DNA of 64,000 nucleotides from an uncultured Eggerthellaceae bacterium. GTDB taxonomy: Bacteria > Actinomycetota > Coriobacteriia > Coriobacteriales > Eggerthellaceae. The stretch covers positions 30,598-94,597 of the forward strand of contig CANSWY010000005.1 of assembly GCA_947650915.1 (NCBI GenBank), in the 5' to 3' direction. Shown piece after piece: positions 22,542-31,575 of this stretch. The position numbers and the translations under genes were made by a program. The stretch's first letter is position 1; the number at the start of each line of letters is the position of its first letter. The notes beneath the pieces were generated by a model, which was not told the DNA's origin, did not search any database, and was given only the letters and a program-made list of their open reading frames with translations.

Positions 22542-24602
22542 ATGGCAGGACTTGAGCACCTCTATCAACCCATCACGTTGGGCAACACGCGATTCCGCAA
22601 CCGGTTGTTCTCGGCGCCCACCGGCGAGGAGTACTTCACGAACAGCCACAACCACATCGATGACCGCATCGTGGCCTACTTCGAACGCAAGGCGAAGGGC
22701 GGAGCGGCCACGGCCTCACTGGGCTCGGTCATGGTGGACCTTCAGCGCGGAGCCGTGGGACCCTCCATCCATCTGGATGACCCCACGGGCTTGAACCCCT
22801 TCTTCACGCTAGCGAACTGCGTGTCGCGCCATGGGGCGGTGGCGGACATCGAGCTGCAGCACAGCGGCGCGAACTCCTACCACAGCCTGCTGGATCTGGG
22901 CGGCCCCATCTACGGTGCGTTCGATTCCGTGAACGGCCTGGGGATGGAGGTGCCGGAGATGCCCGAGGACGTCATCCTGGAGACCATCCAGCTCTACGGC
23001 AACGGCGCGCAGGTGGCGAAGCACTGCGGCTTCGGCATGGTGACCATCCATGCGGGGCACGGGTGGCTTCTGAACCAGTTCTTGAGCGACAAGAACAACC
23101 GCCGCGACCAGTGGGGCGGTTCGATGGAGAACCGTGCGCGCATCGTGGTGGCCATCTGCCAGGACATCAAGAAGAAGTGCGGGCAGGGCTTCCCGGTCAC
23201 CGTGCGCATCAGTGGCTCCGAGATGTTCAGTGGCGGCTACGACATCGATTACGGCGTGGAGATCGCCAAGCAGTTGGACGGCCACTGCGACATGATCAAC
23301 GTGTCCGTGGGCGCGCACGAGGAGGAATCCGTCTTCACCGTGACGCACCCCAGCATGTTCCTGGCCGACGGGTGCAACGTGCGCTACGCCGCTGAGGTGA
23401 AGAAGCACGTCACGCAGTCCAAGGTGGCTGCGGTGGGCGCGCTCACCAGCCTGGAGGAGATGGAGGAGATCGTGGCCAGCGGCCAGGCCGACGTGGTCAT
23501 GATGGCTCGCCAGCTCATCGCCGACCCGGACACCCCGCTCAAGGGCATGACGGGGCATGCGGACGATGTGCGCCGCTGCATCCGTTGCTTCGAATGCTTC
23601 AGCCAGCACTTCACCACGCTGCATGGCAAGTGCGCCATCAATCCGGAAGCCGGCTTCGAGCGCGAAGTGAAGTACGAAGAGCCCGAGGCGCAGGTGAAGA
23701 AGCGCGTGCTGGTGTGCGGCGGCGGCGTGGGCGGCATGCAGGCCGCCATCACGGCTGCTGACCGGGGGCATGAGGTGATCCTGTGCGAGAAGGGCAGCCA
23801 GCTGGGCGGCTGCTTGCGCTGCGAGGCGAACGTCCCGTTCAAGGCGAACCTGCAGTGCTACCTGGACCAGCAGGCACGCCATGTGCAGGAGCACGAGAAC
23901 ATCGACCTGCGCATGGAGACAGAAGCCACGCCGGAGCTGGCGCGCCAGATCGCGCCGGACGTGATCATCGCCGCGTTCGGATCGGACGCCATCATCCCCA
24001 CGTTCCTGCCCGGATACGACGGGGACAACGTCATGAGCGTCGATGACGCGCTCGCGGATGCCAGCGCGGTGGGCGATGAGGTGGCCATCCTGGGCGGCGG
24101 CCTTTCCGGTGTGGAGTGCGGCATCTATCTGGCGAAGCTGGGGCGGCGCGTGAAGATCGTGGAGCGCTCCACCAGCTTGGGCACGGGCAACAACGTGCTG
24201 CACGCCATGGCCATCGACAACGAGCTCGAGAAGCTGAAGGACACGCTGGAAGTGCTCTATGGCACCGCCGCGGTGGAGATCACGCAGGACGGCGTGGTGG
24301 TGGAGTTCGTGAGAGACGAATACGCCCAGCCGGAGCACTGCGACGTGCTCAAGCGCGGCACGCTGCGCTCCGTCATCAGCGCGCATGAATCCGGCGGCGA
24401 GCATGAGCCTGGCGAGCGCCTGCTGCTGAACGCGGACACCGTCATCTACGCGCTGGGGCAGAAGTCCCGCACGGAGGCGGCGGACGCGCTGGTGGGCATC
24501 GCTGATGAGCTTCACGTCATCGGGGATTGCGCGGCGCCCAGCAACGTCTACCAGGCGAACGCGCAGGCGTGGACCGTGGCCATGGATCTGGGCCGCTACT
24601 GA
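22542..24602 (+). CDS. 2-enoate reductase-type flavoprotein (Old Yellow Enzyme + FAD domain)
   Basis: 686 residues from the ATG at 22542 (AGAAGGAG upstream). Residues 1-340 are an FMN-binding OYE barrel (QPITLGNTRFRNRLFSAPTG; HAGHGWLLNQFLSDKNNRRD). A cluster motif follows at Cys346, 349, 352 and 364, spaced x2-x2-x11 rather than the usual x2-x3-x11. The C-terminal part has two dinucleotide folds (VLVCGGGVGGMQAA; VAILGGGLSGVECGIYLAK). The family includes 2,4-dienoyl-CoA reductase, clostridial enoate reductase and BaiCD/BaiH. It should reduce an activated C=C bond, or oxidise in reverse, with NAD(P)H or ferredoxin. It heads a five-gene unit. Confidence 0.9.
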   Translation: MAGLEHLYQPITLGNTRFRNRLFSAPTGEEYFTNSHNHIDDRIVAYFERKAKGGAATASLGSVMVDLQRGAVGPSIHLDDPTGLNPFFTLANCVSRHGAVADIELQHSGANSYHSLLDLGGPIYGAFDSVNGLGMEVPEMPEDVILETIQLYGNGAQVAKHCGFGMVTIHAGHGWLLNQFLSDKNNRRDQWGGSMENRARIVVAICQDIKKKCGQGFPVTVRISGSEMFSGGYDIDYGVEIAKQLDGHCDMINVSVGAHEEESVFTVTHPSMFLADGCNVRYAAEVKKHVTQSKVAAVGALTSLEEMEEIVASGQADVVMMARQLIADPDTPLKGMTGHADDVRRCIRCFECFSQHFTTLHGKCAINPEAGFEREVKYEEPEAQVKKRVLVCGGGVGGMQAAITAADRGHEVILCEKGSQLGGCLRCEANVPFKANLQCYLDQQARHVQEHENIDLRMETEATPELARQIAPDVIIAAFGSDAIIPTFLPGYDGDNVMSVDDALADASAVGDEVAILGGGLSGVECGIYLAKLGRRVKIVERSTSLGTGNNVLHAMAIDNELEKLKDTLEVLYGTAAVEITQDGVVVEFVRDEYAQPEHCDVLKRGTLRSVISAHESGGEHEPGERLLLNADTVIYALGQKSRTEAADALVGIADELHVIGDCAAPSNVYQANAQAWTVAMDLGRY

Positions 24603-24603
24603 C

Positions 24604-25881
24604 ATGCAGGACGCATCGCGCGCGAGCGGGCAGCGCTGGATCATCCTGTGCCTGTTGGTGTTCGGCACTGCTACGCTCACGTATTCGAACATCGTGTTCG
24701 CCAGCTGGGCCATCGAGGCCATGGAGCGGTTCTCCATGGACCAGATGCAACTGACGGCCGTGTCCTCGTTGATGCTCTTGCCGGGCGCGTTCTTCAGCGT
24801 GGCGCTGGGCAGCTTCTTCGACGCGCGCGGGCCGCGCGCCATGCGCTTCGCAGGCGGGGCCATGCTCTGCGTGGCCACGGCCTTCGTGGCGGTCCGCGTC
24901 TTCACGGACAGCTATGCGGTGCTCATGGTGGTCACGTTCTTGGCCGGCGCGTTCTTCCTGCCCACGCAGGTGCTGCCGGCCAAGATGATCGAAGCGTGGT
25001 TCCCGCATCGGCAGATGGGGCTGGCCATGGGCATCTACGGGTCCGCGGCGGCCTTGGGCATCATGGTCTCGTTCGCCAGTGGTGCGGTGCTCTCCGGCCT
25101 GGATGCGGCGCTGGGGTCCTGCGCGGCCTGCTATGGCATCACGGCTCTGGCGTGGCTCGCGCTGGGCCGCATGCCCGACGGCTGGCAGGCGGCGCGCACC
25201 CCGGCGGCGGATGAGGGGGCAGCGTCCCCGAAGGCGGGCGGCGTGGGCCGCGTGGCGCGCAGCCGTACCATGTGGCTGCTCATGGCGTGCACGCTCATAT
25301 CGGCTTCCGGGCCGCTTTTGCTGAACACCTACATGGTGAACGCCTACGCATGGAAGGGCGTGAGCCTGGCCGCCATCGGTTCCATGGGCGTGCTGTACAA
25401 CCTGTCCTTGGTGGTGGGTGCCATCGCAGCCGGTTCGCTGGCCACGCGCCTGGGGCGCTACAACGGCGTGTGCCTGGGCTTCTGCCTGGTGGGAGCCGCA
25501 GGCACGCTGCTCTCGTTCCTGGTGCCGGCATCCGTGCTCACGTTCGTCTTCCTGTTCGTGGGCGGTTTCGGATGCGCGGCCGCCCAACCGCTCGGGTTCG
25601 CGCGCGTGGGCCTCATCCCGCTCACGGGAGAGTTCGGGGTGGAGAACGTGGGCGTGGCCGGCGGCATGAACAACACGGCCATGGGCATCGGTCCCTTCGT
25701 CATCCCCACAGCGGTGGCGTGGGCCTGCGGGAACGATTATTTGGCGGTCTTCATCGTCCTGGCCGCAGGGTTCGTGGTGATGGGCGTGATCGGCGGCGTG
25801 CTGCTGCCGGAGTTGGGAGAGAAGGGAAAGCTGGCGCAGGCTGCGAAGAGCGCAGCGAGCGCTGATGGGAAGGAGATCTGA
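24604..25881 (+). CDS. MFS transporter (flavoenzyme cluster)
   Basis: 425 residues, twelve helices, ATG 1 bp after the flavoenzyme stop. It has a SFFDARGPRAMRFAGGAML loop 2-3 motif and PAKMIEAWFPHRQMGLAMGI in helices 4-5. Its stop overlaps the SDR start (TGATG), so transport and enzymes are co-translated. Likely brings in the substrate of the reductase/SDR/AOR set. Confidence 0.9.
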   Translation: MQDASRASGQRWIILCLLVFGTATLTYSNIVFASWAIEAMERFSMDQMQLTAVSSLMLLPGAFFSVALGSFFDARGPRAMRFAGGAMLCVATAFVAVRVFTDSYAVLMVVTFLAGAFFLPTQVLPAKMIEAWFPHRQMGLAMGIYGSAAALGIMVSFASGAVLSGLDAALGSCAACYGITALAWLALGRMPDGWQAARTPAADEGAASPKAGGVGRVARSRTMWLLMACTLISASGPLLLNTYMVNAYAWKGVSLAAIGSMGVLYNLSLVVGAIAAGSLATRLGRYNGVCLGFCLVGAAGTLLSFLVPASVLTFVFLFVGGFGCAAAQPLGFARVGLIPLTGEFGVENVGVAGGMNNTAMGIGPFVIPTAVAWACGNDYLAVFIVLAAGFVVMGVIGGVLLPELGEKGKLAQAAKSAASADGKEI

Positions 25882-26645
25882 TGGGACGTTTGGCAGGGAA
25901 GCGCGCACTGGTCACAGGCGCGGCATCGGGCATCGGCGAGGCCACGGCGCGCTTGTTCGCGAAGGAGGGCGCGCGCGTGCTCATGACGGATCTGAATGCG
26001 GAGCGCGGGCAAGCCATCTGCGAGGAGATCCGCGCTGAGGGAGGAGAGGCGCTCTTCTTGGCGGGCAACCTGGTGGACGAGGCGCTGCCGAAGGAGCTGG
26101 CGGCGCTGGTGGAGGCGGAGTTCGAGGGGCGTTTGGAGGTGCTGGCGAATTGCGGCGGCATCCTCATCCAGGGGCCGTTCTTGGAGCAGACCGATGAGGA
26201 TCTTGACCGCCTCATGAAGATCAACTTCCGCGGCGCCATCCGCATGATGCGCCAGTTCATCCCCGTCATGGTGGAAGGGGGCGGCGGCTCCATCATCAAC
26301 GTGACGTCCATCTCCGCGCAGTGGCCTGAAGTGAACTCCTACTTCTACGGGGCGGCGAAGGCAGCACTGAACGTGACGTCGCGCAACATCGCGAAGGAGT
26401 TCGCGGGCACGGGCGTGCGCGTGAACTGCATCCAGCCCGGGCCGGTGAACACCGGCATGACGCCGCAGGAAGTGAAGGACGATCCGGCCCTCATGCAGGG
26501 ACTGCTTGACCATTTCTGCATGCTGGGACGCATGGGGCGGCCGGAGGACATCGCCTACGGGGCGCTGTATCTGGCATCGGACGAGTCTTCTTGGGTGACG
26601 GGAACGGACCTGGTCATCGACGGCGGCGCATGCATCAGCAACTAG
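25881..26645 (+). CDS. Short-chain dehydrogenase/reductase
   Basis: 254 residues, classical SDR. The cofactor loop is VTGAASGIGEA (Gly13, 17, 19). Asp37 after the second strand (LMTDLN) indicates NAD(H) preference. The NNAG element reads ANCGG. The catalytic set is Ser143/145 in NVTSIS with Tyr156 and Lys160 in YGAAK. The C-terminus GTDLVIDGGACISN is the usual SDR end. It would interconvert a hydroxyl and a carbonyl on the same substrate handled by the flavoenzyme upstream. Confidence 0.92.
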   Translation: MGRLAGKRALVTGAASGIGEATARLFAKEGARVLMTDLNAERGQAICEEIRAEGGEALFLAGNLVDEALPKELAALVEAEFEGRLEVLANCGGILIQGPFLEQTDEDLDRLMKINFRGAIRMMRQFIPVMVEGGGGSIINVTSISAQWPEVNSYFYGAAKAALNVTSRNIAKEFAGTGVRVNCIQPGPVNTGMTPQEVKDDPALMQGLLDHFCMLGRMGRPEDIAYGALYLASDESSWVTGTDLVIDGGACISN

Positions 26646-26694
26646 TCGCGCGGCGCACAGGGATCTGAGGGGAATCGGGCAAGGAGGACGCTCC

Positions 26695-27210
26695 ATGGAA
26701 AGCCGGGGATATGCGAACCACGTGGTGCAATACGCGCCGGACTATTCGCTCTGCGCGGGGTGCGAGACGTGCGCCATCATGTGCGGGCTCACCCATTTCG
26801 GCGTGACGGGGCCGCACGTGAGCGGCGTGCATGTGGACCTGGGCACGCGCGACTGCATCCACACCATCCAAGTCTGCCAGCAGTGCCTCGACCGGCCCTG
26901 CTACGAGGCGTGCCCCAAGAAGGATGAGGCCATGTGCTTCGATGCGGGAACGGGCGTCACCTACGTCCGCCAGGAGGGCTGCATCGGGTGCGGCAAGTGC
27001 ATGCGCGCCTGCACGTTCACGCCTTCGCGCATCACGTTGCGCCGGGCGGAGAGCCGCAAGGGCTGGCGCGCGGTGAAGTGCGACCTGTGCCGCGAGCGCG
27101 AGGGCATGCCCGCATGCATCACCTATTGCCCGGTGCGCTGCATCGGACTGTCAGAGGATTCGGTGGAGGCCGCCAGCGGCATCCACCCGGCCGAGCCGAA
27201 CGCGCTCTGA
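26695..27210 (+). CDS. 16-Cys ferredoxin-like 4Fe-4S protein (AOR partner)
   Basis: 171 residues with sixteen Cys arranged for four [4Fe-4S] clusters: 20/23/26/30, 61/64/69/73, 96/99/102/106 and 129/132/141/145 (for example LCAGCETCAIMC and GCIGCGKCMRAC). This is a full DmsB/HycB-like electron conduit. It starts at the ATG at 26695 and ends 15 bp before the AOR-family gene. In known systems such a subunit joins the aldehyde:ferredoxin oxidoreductase catalytic chain to ferredoxin or NAD-dependent partners. Confidence 0.9.
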   Translation: MESRGYANHVVQYAPDYSLCAGCETCAIMCGLTHFGVTGPHVSGVHVDLGTRDCIHTIQVCQQCLDRPCYEACPKKDEAMCFDAGTGVTYVRQEGCIGCGKCMRACTFTPSRITLRRAESRKGWRAVKCDLCREREGMPACITYCPVRCIGLSEDSVEAASGIHPAEPNAL

Positions 27211-27225
27211 GAGGAGGTGCGCACC

Positions 27226-29382
27226 ATGCCGAACTACACCCTTGATGACATCATCAACAGCCCTGCGAACACGGGGCATCTCCACGGCTACAGCGGCAAG
27301 ATCATCCGGGTGGATCTGACCACGCGCGAAGTCTCGTTCTTGGACACCTACCAGTACGTGCCTGAATACGTGGGCGGCCGGATGATCGCGAACCGCATCT
27401 TCTTCGATGAGGTGCCGCCGGACACCGGCGCGTTCGATGAAGCGAACGAGTTCATCTACATGACCGGCCCCACCACCGGCGTGGGCATTCCCGCAGGCGG
27501 CCGCAGCGCGGCGTGCGCCGTGGGCGCGGCCATGAGCCCTGAGCAGTACGCCTGGGGCAACATCGGCGGGTGGTTCGCCACGGAACTGAAGTATGCCAGC
27601 TATGACGGCCTGATCATCCAGGGCAAGGCGGATGAGCCGGTCCACATCAAGATAGAGGACGATTCCATCGAGATCCTGCCGGCGGACGACCTTTGGGGTC
27701 TGCGCGTGCATCAGACGCAAGCGGCGTTGGAGGAGCGCTACGGCCATGAGTTCAAGTCCATGGTCATCGGGCCGGCCGGCGAGAACCTGGTGCGCATCGC
27801 GTCCATCACCACGGGCAACGACTGCGTGTTCGCCAAAGGCGGCTTCGGCGCGGTATGGGGCTCCAAAAAGCTCAAAGCCATCACCGTGCGCGGGCACGGC
27901 GTGCTGGCGCCTGCTGACCTGGAAAAGCTGGAGTACCTGCGTTTCAACATGAACAACCCGGGCATGCGGCCCTCTCCCGTGCTCCACATGACCCAGATCG
28001 GCGTGCCGGGCGGCGAATTCCCTGTGGAATACGACCGCGGCAACGTGGCGTGCAGCCCGGGGTGCAACCAGCACTGCAACGCGCTTTTGATGGATGGCCG
28101 CTCCGCCTTCTCTGACGAGCGCGTGAACCATATCGAGAAATGCGTGAGCATCTGCACGTTCGACTACCGCTCCGACATCCCCACCACCGTAGGGATGTTC
28201 TGGCCCACCAAGGAGAACTACTGCGCCCCCTGCAAGCTGCTCTCCCGCGAATTCCCCGAGCCCGACTTCTCCGATCCGCACTTCCAGGAGCAGGCGAAGC
28301 CCTTGGCGCCGGACATCCTCAACTTCTGGGGGCCGGATTACGACCGCGGCACCATCGTGAACGATTTGTGCAACGAATACGGCATCGACAAGTGGGAGGT
28401 CATCATCTTCATGATGCCGTGGCTGGCCATGTGCAAGGAAGAAGGCCTGTTCGACGGCATGGATCTGGGGTGCGCCGAACCCATCGATGTGGAGAGCGAG
28501 GCCTTCTTGCGCGAGTTCATCACGAACCTGGTCTACCGGCGCGGCGAATTCGGAGACCTGTTCGCCGAAGGCATGGCGCGCGCCATACGCGGCCTGGGCT
28601 ATGAGAAGTTCAGCGAATCCATCTATCACGGGCGCTATTCCCAGATGTTGGGCGGGAAGCGCATCGATCTGCCGGTGTCCTTGGAAGCGGCGTGGGGGCA
28701 GAGCGTGCACTGGCAGGGCCGCGGCTTCGAAGGCGCCATCGAGAAGCCCACGTGGCTCGCCATGAGCCTGATCAACATGGTGTCCACGCGCGACGCTCAG
28801 ACGGTGGAGCACTTCCACTGCAAGCACGACTTCCACGAAGCGGCCATGGCCGATCCGTACCACTGCCCGCACGTCATAGACGCCATCATCCACACGCAGA
28901 ACGCCGCTGAGATCAAGGACTCCGTGATGAGCTGCGAATGGCAGAGCCCGGATCTGTGGTGGCCCACCATGGAGGCGGAGATGTACGCGGCCGCCACGGG
29001 ATATCCCATGACCGAAGAGGAGCTCAACGATGCGGCCTGCCGCTCCAAGCTCCTGTTCCGCGCCACGCTCATCCGCAACCATGGCCGTTGCCGCCGCCAG
29101 GAGATGGAGTCCATCTGGCGCATCCTGTCCGTGCCGGACTCGCTGGATGAGGTGGCTGATTGGCAGAGCTGGAACGAGATGGTGGACCTGTATTACGAGG
29201 CGCGCGGCTGGGATTTGGAGACGGGGTGGCCGTATCGGGAGACCTATGAGCGCTACGGGTTGGCTGACGTGGCTGATGAGATGGAGCGCTTGGGGCTTCT
29301 GCCCGAACGCCCGCAAGAGCGCTGGTGCGACTATGGAGATGAGCCGTTCGTGCTGTTCGCCCAGAACCGTGAACGCCCCTGA
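27226..29382 (+). CDS. Aldehyde:ferredoxin oxidoreductase family enzyme (tungsten/molybdenum)
   Basis: 718 residues from the ATG at 27226 (GAGGAGG upstream). The N-terminal domain has the family start GYSGKIIRVDLTTREVSFLD and the pterin-binding GPTTGVGIPAGGRSA, with GWFATELKYASYDGLIIQGK. Cluster cysteines 276, 280 and 284 (ACSPGCNQHC) match the family C-x3-C-x3-C; the fourth may be the Cys of RNHGRCR near residue 620. The protein is about 100 residues longer than archaeal AOR. The family oxidises aldehydes or reduces carboxylates, and some members act on aromatic rings. With a C=C reductase and SDR beside it, reduction of an aromatic or unsaturated acid is plausible but unproven. Confidence 0.88.
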   Translation: MPNYTLDDIINSPANTGHLHGYSGKIIRVDLTTREVSFLDTYQYVPEYVGGRMIANRIFFDEVPPDTGAFDEANEFIYMTGPTTGVGIPAGGRSAACAVGAAMSPEQYAWGNIGGWFATELKYASYDGLIIQGKADEPVHIKIEDDSIEILPADDLWGLRVHQTQAALEERYGHEFKSMVIGPAGENLVRIASITTGNDCVFAKGGFGAVWGSKKLKAITVRGHGVLAPADLEKLEYLRFNMNNPGMRPSPVLHMTQIGVPGGEFPVEYDRGNVACSPGCNQHCNALLMDGRSAFSDERVNHIEKCVSICTFDYRSDIPTTVGMFWPTKENYCAPCKLLSREFPEPDFSDPHFQEQAKPLAPDILNFWGPDYDRGTIVNDLCNEYGIDKWEVIIFMMPWLAMCKEEGLFDGMDLGCAEPIDVESEAFLREFITNLVYRRGEFGDLFAEGMARAIRGLGYEKFSESIYHGRYSQMLGGKRIDLPVSLEAAWGQSVHWQGRGFEGAIEKPTWLAMSLINMVSTRDAQTVEHFHCKHDFHEAAMADPYHCPHVIDAIIHTQNAAEIKDSVMSCEWQSPDLWWPTMEAEMYAAATGYPMTEEELNDAACRSKLLFRATLIRNHGRCRRQEMESIWRILSVPDSLDEVADWQSWNEMVDLYYEARGWDLETGWPYRETYERYGLADVADEMERLGLLPERPQERWCDYGDEPFVLFAQNRERP

Positions 29383-29407
29383 TCCTCCCACGGCCGGGAC
29401 GCCCCCC

Positions 29408-29547
29408 GATGTGCAAAAGGGACGTCCCAAATCGCACCTGCGAGGTTGACGTGTGCAAAGGGGACGTCCCAAATCGCACATAGGAACAGTCATTCAATGC
29501 GCATGGTCTTTTCCTATGTGCAATTTGGAACGTCCCTTTTGCACATC
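29408..29547. repeat. GGGACGTCCC hairpin repeat, locus 4
   Basis: One single unit (spacer CCTGCGAGGTTGAC) is followed by a full hairpin with loop type B. The right end, TTTTGCACATC, runs into the stop codon of recQ. It lies between the convergent AOR and recQ genes. Confidence 0.9.
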
Positions 29548-31384
29548 AGGGGTTGATCTCCTTTAGGAAGGCTTGGCCGTAGCGTTGGAGCTTCACCTCT
29601 CCTACGCCGGGAATCTCCAGGAACGCTGCTTCGTCAGCGGGACGTTGGATGCACATGGCGCGCAGCGCCGAATCGGCGAACACCACATACGGCGGCACGG
29701 CCGCCTCGTCCGCCAAGCGCTTGCGCAGCGCGCGCAGGCGCTCGAATAGCTCGGTGTCGTAGTCCGTCGGCACTGGCGTCGCGGCCCTGGCCTTGCGCGC
29801 CCGCTTCGGTGTCAACGGCTTCATGAACAGCTGGAAGCCATCCTCGGCCGCCTCGCGCATGCGCGGCCCCAGTTCCACCTTCGGGTAGCTGCCCTCCGTG
29901 ATGGTGAGGAACTCCTGCGCGGCCAGAAGCTCCGTGACCGCTTTGATGAGCGCTTCGGATTCGCCTGACAGAGCGCCGAACGTGCGGCACGAATCCAGTC
30001 CCAGCTCCGCGATGCGCTTGGTGCCGGATCCGCGCAGAACGGAGGCTATCACGCCTTTCCCGAAACGCCCGCGCAGCTCGTGCACGCAGCGCATGATGGC
30101 CCGTGCTTGGAAGGTGACGTCGGTCTTCTGGCCTTCTCCCAGACAGTTCGAGCAGTTGCCGCACTCATCCGGCGCGTCTTCGCCGAAGTAGCGCAGGATG
30201 TGCGCCCGCAGGCAATCCGCCGTGTGGCAGTAGCCCACCATGGCTTCCAGCATCCGGCGTTGTGCGGCGCGCACGGCCTCTTTTTCAGCTTCATCCAAAC
30301 GTTCGTTGCCGGCATCCTGCTCGATGAAGAACCGGCAGGTGGAAATGTCGGCATCGTTCCAGAGCAGGATGCATTCAGCGGGTTCGCCATCACGGCCCGC
30401 GCGTCCTGCTTCCTGGTAGTACGCCTCCAGGCAGCCCGGCATGTTGTGATGGATCACATAGCGCACGTTCGATTTGTCGATGCCCATGCCGAATGCGTTC
30501 GTCGCCACCATCACCGGAGCGTCGTCGGTGATGAACGCGCGCTGGTTCTCCGCGCGTTCAGCACGGGAGAGCCCGGCGTGGTAGCGGGTGGCCGCCATGC
30601 CGGCGGTGAGCAGCGCCTCGTGCACCGCTTCCGTATCCTTGCGGGTGGAGCAGTAGATGATGCCGCTGTCCTGCGGGTGGGTGCGCGCATGCTCCACGAT
30701 GCGGGCCAGCTTCTCCTTCGTGGGCAGGCGCGTGACGGAGAAAGAGAGGTTCGGACGGTCGAATCCGCTGAGGGTGACGTGAGCATCCTCGAGCCCCAAG
30801 AGCTCCGTGATGTCCGCCTGCACGCGCGGGGTGGCCGTGGCGGTGAGCGCGGCCACCACGGGGCGGGCGGGCAGCGCGCCGATGAAGTCCGCGATCCCCA
30901 GATAGGAGGGCCGGAAATCCTGCCCCCATTGGGAGACGCAGTGCGCTTCGTCCACCGCGATGAGCGGGAGGGGCGCGTTTGCGGCGAACGCTTCGAAGCG
31001 CGCATCCTGCAAGCGCTCGGGGGTCACGTACAGAAGGTCGTACGCGCCAGCGCGTGCGCGTTCCAGCACGATGTCCTGCTGGCTGGGCGTGAGCGTGGAG
31101 TTCAGATAGCCGGCCGCCACGCCGGCGGCGCTGAGCGCCTCCACTTGGTCCTTCATGAGGGACACGAGCGGGCTCACCACCAACACCAAGCCGGGAAGCG
31201 TGAGGGCGGGCACCTGGTAGCAGAGCGATTTTCCCGCACCCGTGGGCATGATGGCCAGAACGTCTTGGCCGCAGGCCAGCGCGCTCAGGGCGTCTTCCTG
31301 GGCCGGGCGGAAGCGCGGATAGCCGAACGTGCGCGCGAGCGCATCCTGCGCTCCGTGCATGGTGAAGAGCTGCGCCATGGGCAT
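29546..31384 (-). CDS. recQ: ATP-dependent DNA helicase RecQ
   Basis: 612 residues. Helicase motif I is MPTGAGKSL, motif II is VDEAHCVSQWGQDFRPSY, and the second RecA lobe has YHAGLSRAER and ATNAFGMGIDKSNVRYVIHH. The zinc-binding RQC part has DECGNCSNCLG. A C-terminal HRDC domain starts near residue 530 (FERLRALRKRLADEAAVPPY). It unwinds DNA 3'-5' in recombination and fork repair. It starts at the ATG at 31384 (GAAGGG upstream); MAQ two codons later is possible. The stop lies inside a hairpin repeat, so the repeat forms the mRNA 3' end. Confidence 0.95.
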   Translation of the reverse strand: MPMAQLFTMHGAQDALARTFGYPRFRPAQEDALSALACGQDVLAIMPTGAGKSLCYQVPALTLPGLVLVVSPLVSLMKDQVEALSAAGVAAGYLNSTLTPSQQDIVLERARAGAYDLLYVTPERLQDARFEAFAANAPLPLIAVDEAHCVSQWGQDFRPSYLGIADFIGALPARPVVAALTATATPRVQADITELLGLEDAHVTLSGFDRPNLSFSVTRLPTKEKLARIVEHARTHPQDSGIIYCSTRKDTEAVHEALLTAGMAATRYHAGLSRAERAENQRAFITDDAPVMVATNAFGMGIDKSNVRYVIHHNMPGCLEAYYQEAGRAGRDGEPAECILLWNDADISTCRFFIEQDAGNERLDEAEKEAVRAAQRRMLEAMVGYCHTADCLRAHILRYFGEDAPDECGNCSNCLGEGQKTDVTFQARAIMRCVHELRGRFGKGVIASVLRGSGTKRIAELGLDSCRTFGALSGESEALIKAVTELLAAQEFLTITEGSYPKVELGPRMREAAEDGFQLFMKPLTPKRARKARAATPVPTDYDTELFERLRALRKRLADEAAVPPYVVFADSALRAMCIQRPADEAAFLEIPGVGEVKLQRYGQAFLKEINP

Positions 31385-31575
31385 CGTTCCCTTCTGGCCG
31401 TGGCTTCAAGTCCTCGCATTCTAGTGCATCCCGAGCGCACCTGGCGCCATGCGCGCCGCTCCCGTTCGCGGGCTGTGCGTTCCGTGGAGATGGCCGGCGC
31501 GGCGCTGCTGCGCGCGTTGCTGGATATACTACAAGCGCACAGAACGCGTTCCGGGGGTCTCAAGGGGGAACGAGC

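Noticed and set aside
27151..29493. 780-codon open frame antisense to the AOR-family gene
   Set aside because: GC-rich codon bias leaves long antisense frames; the forward frame has clear family motifs, and the antisense product is low complexity with no domain.
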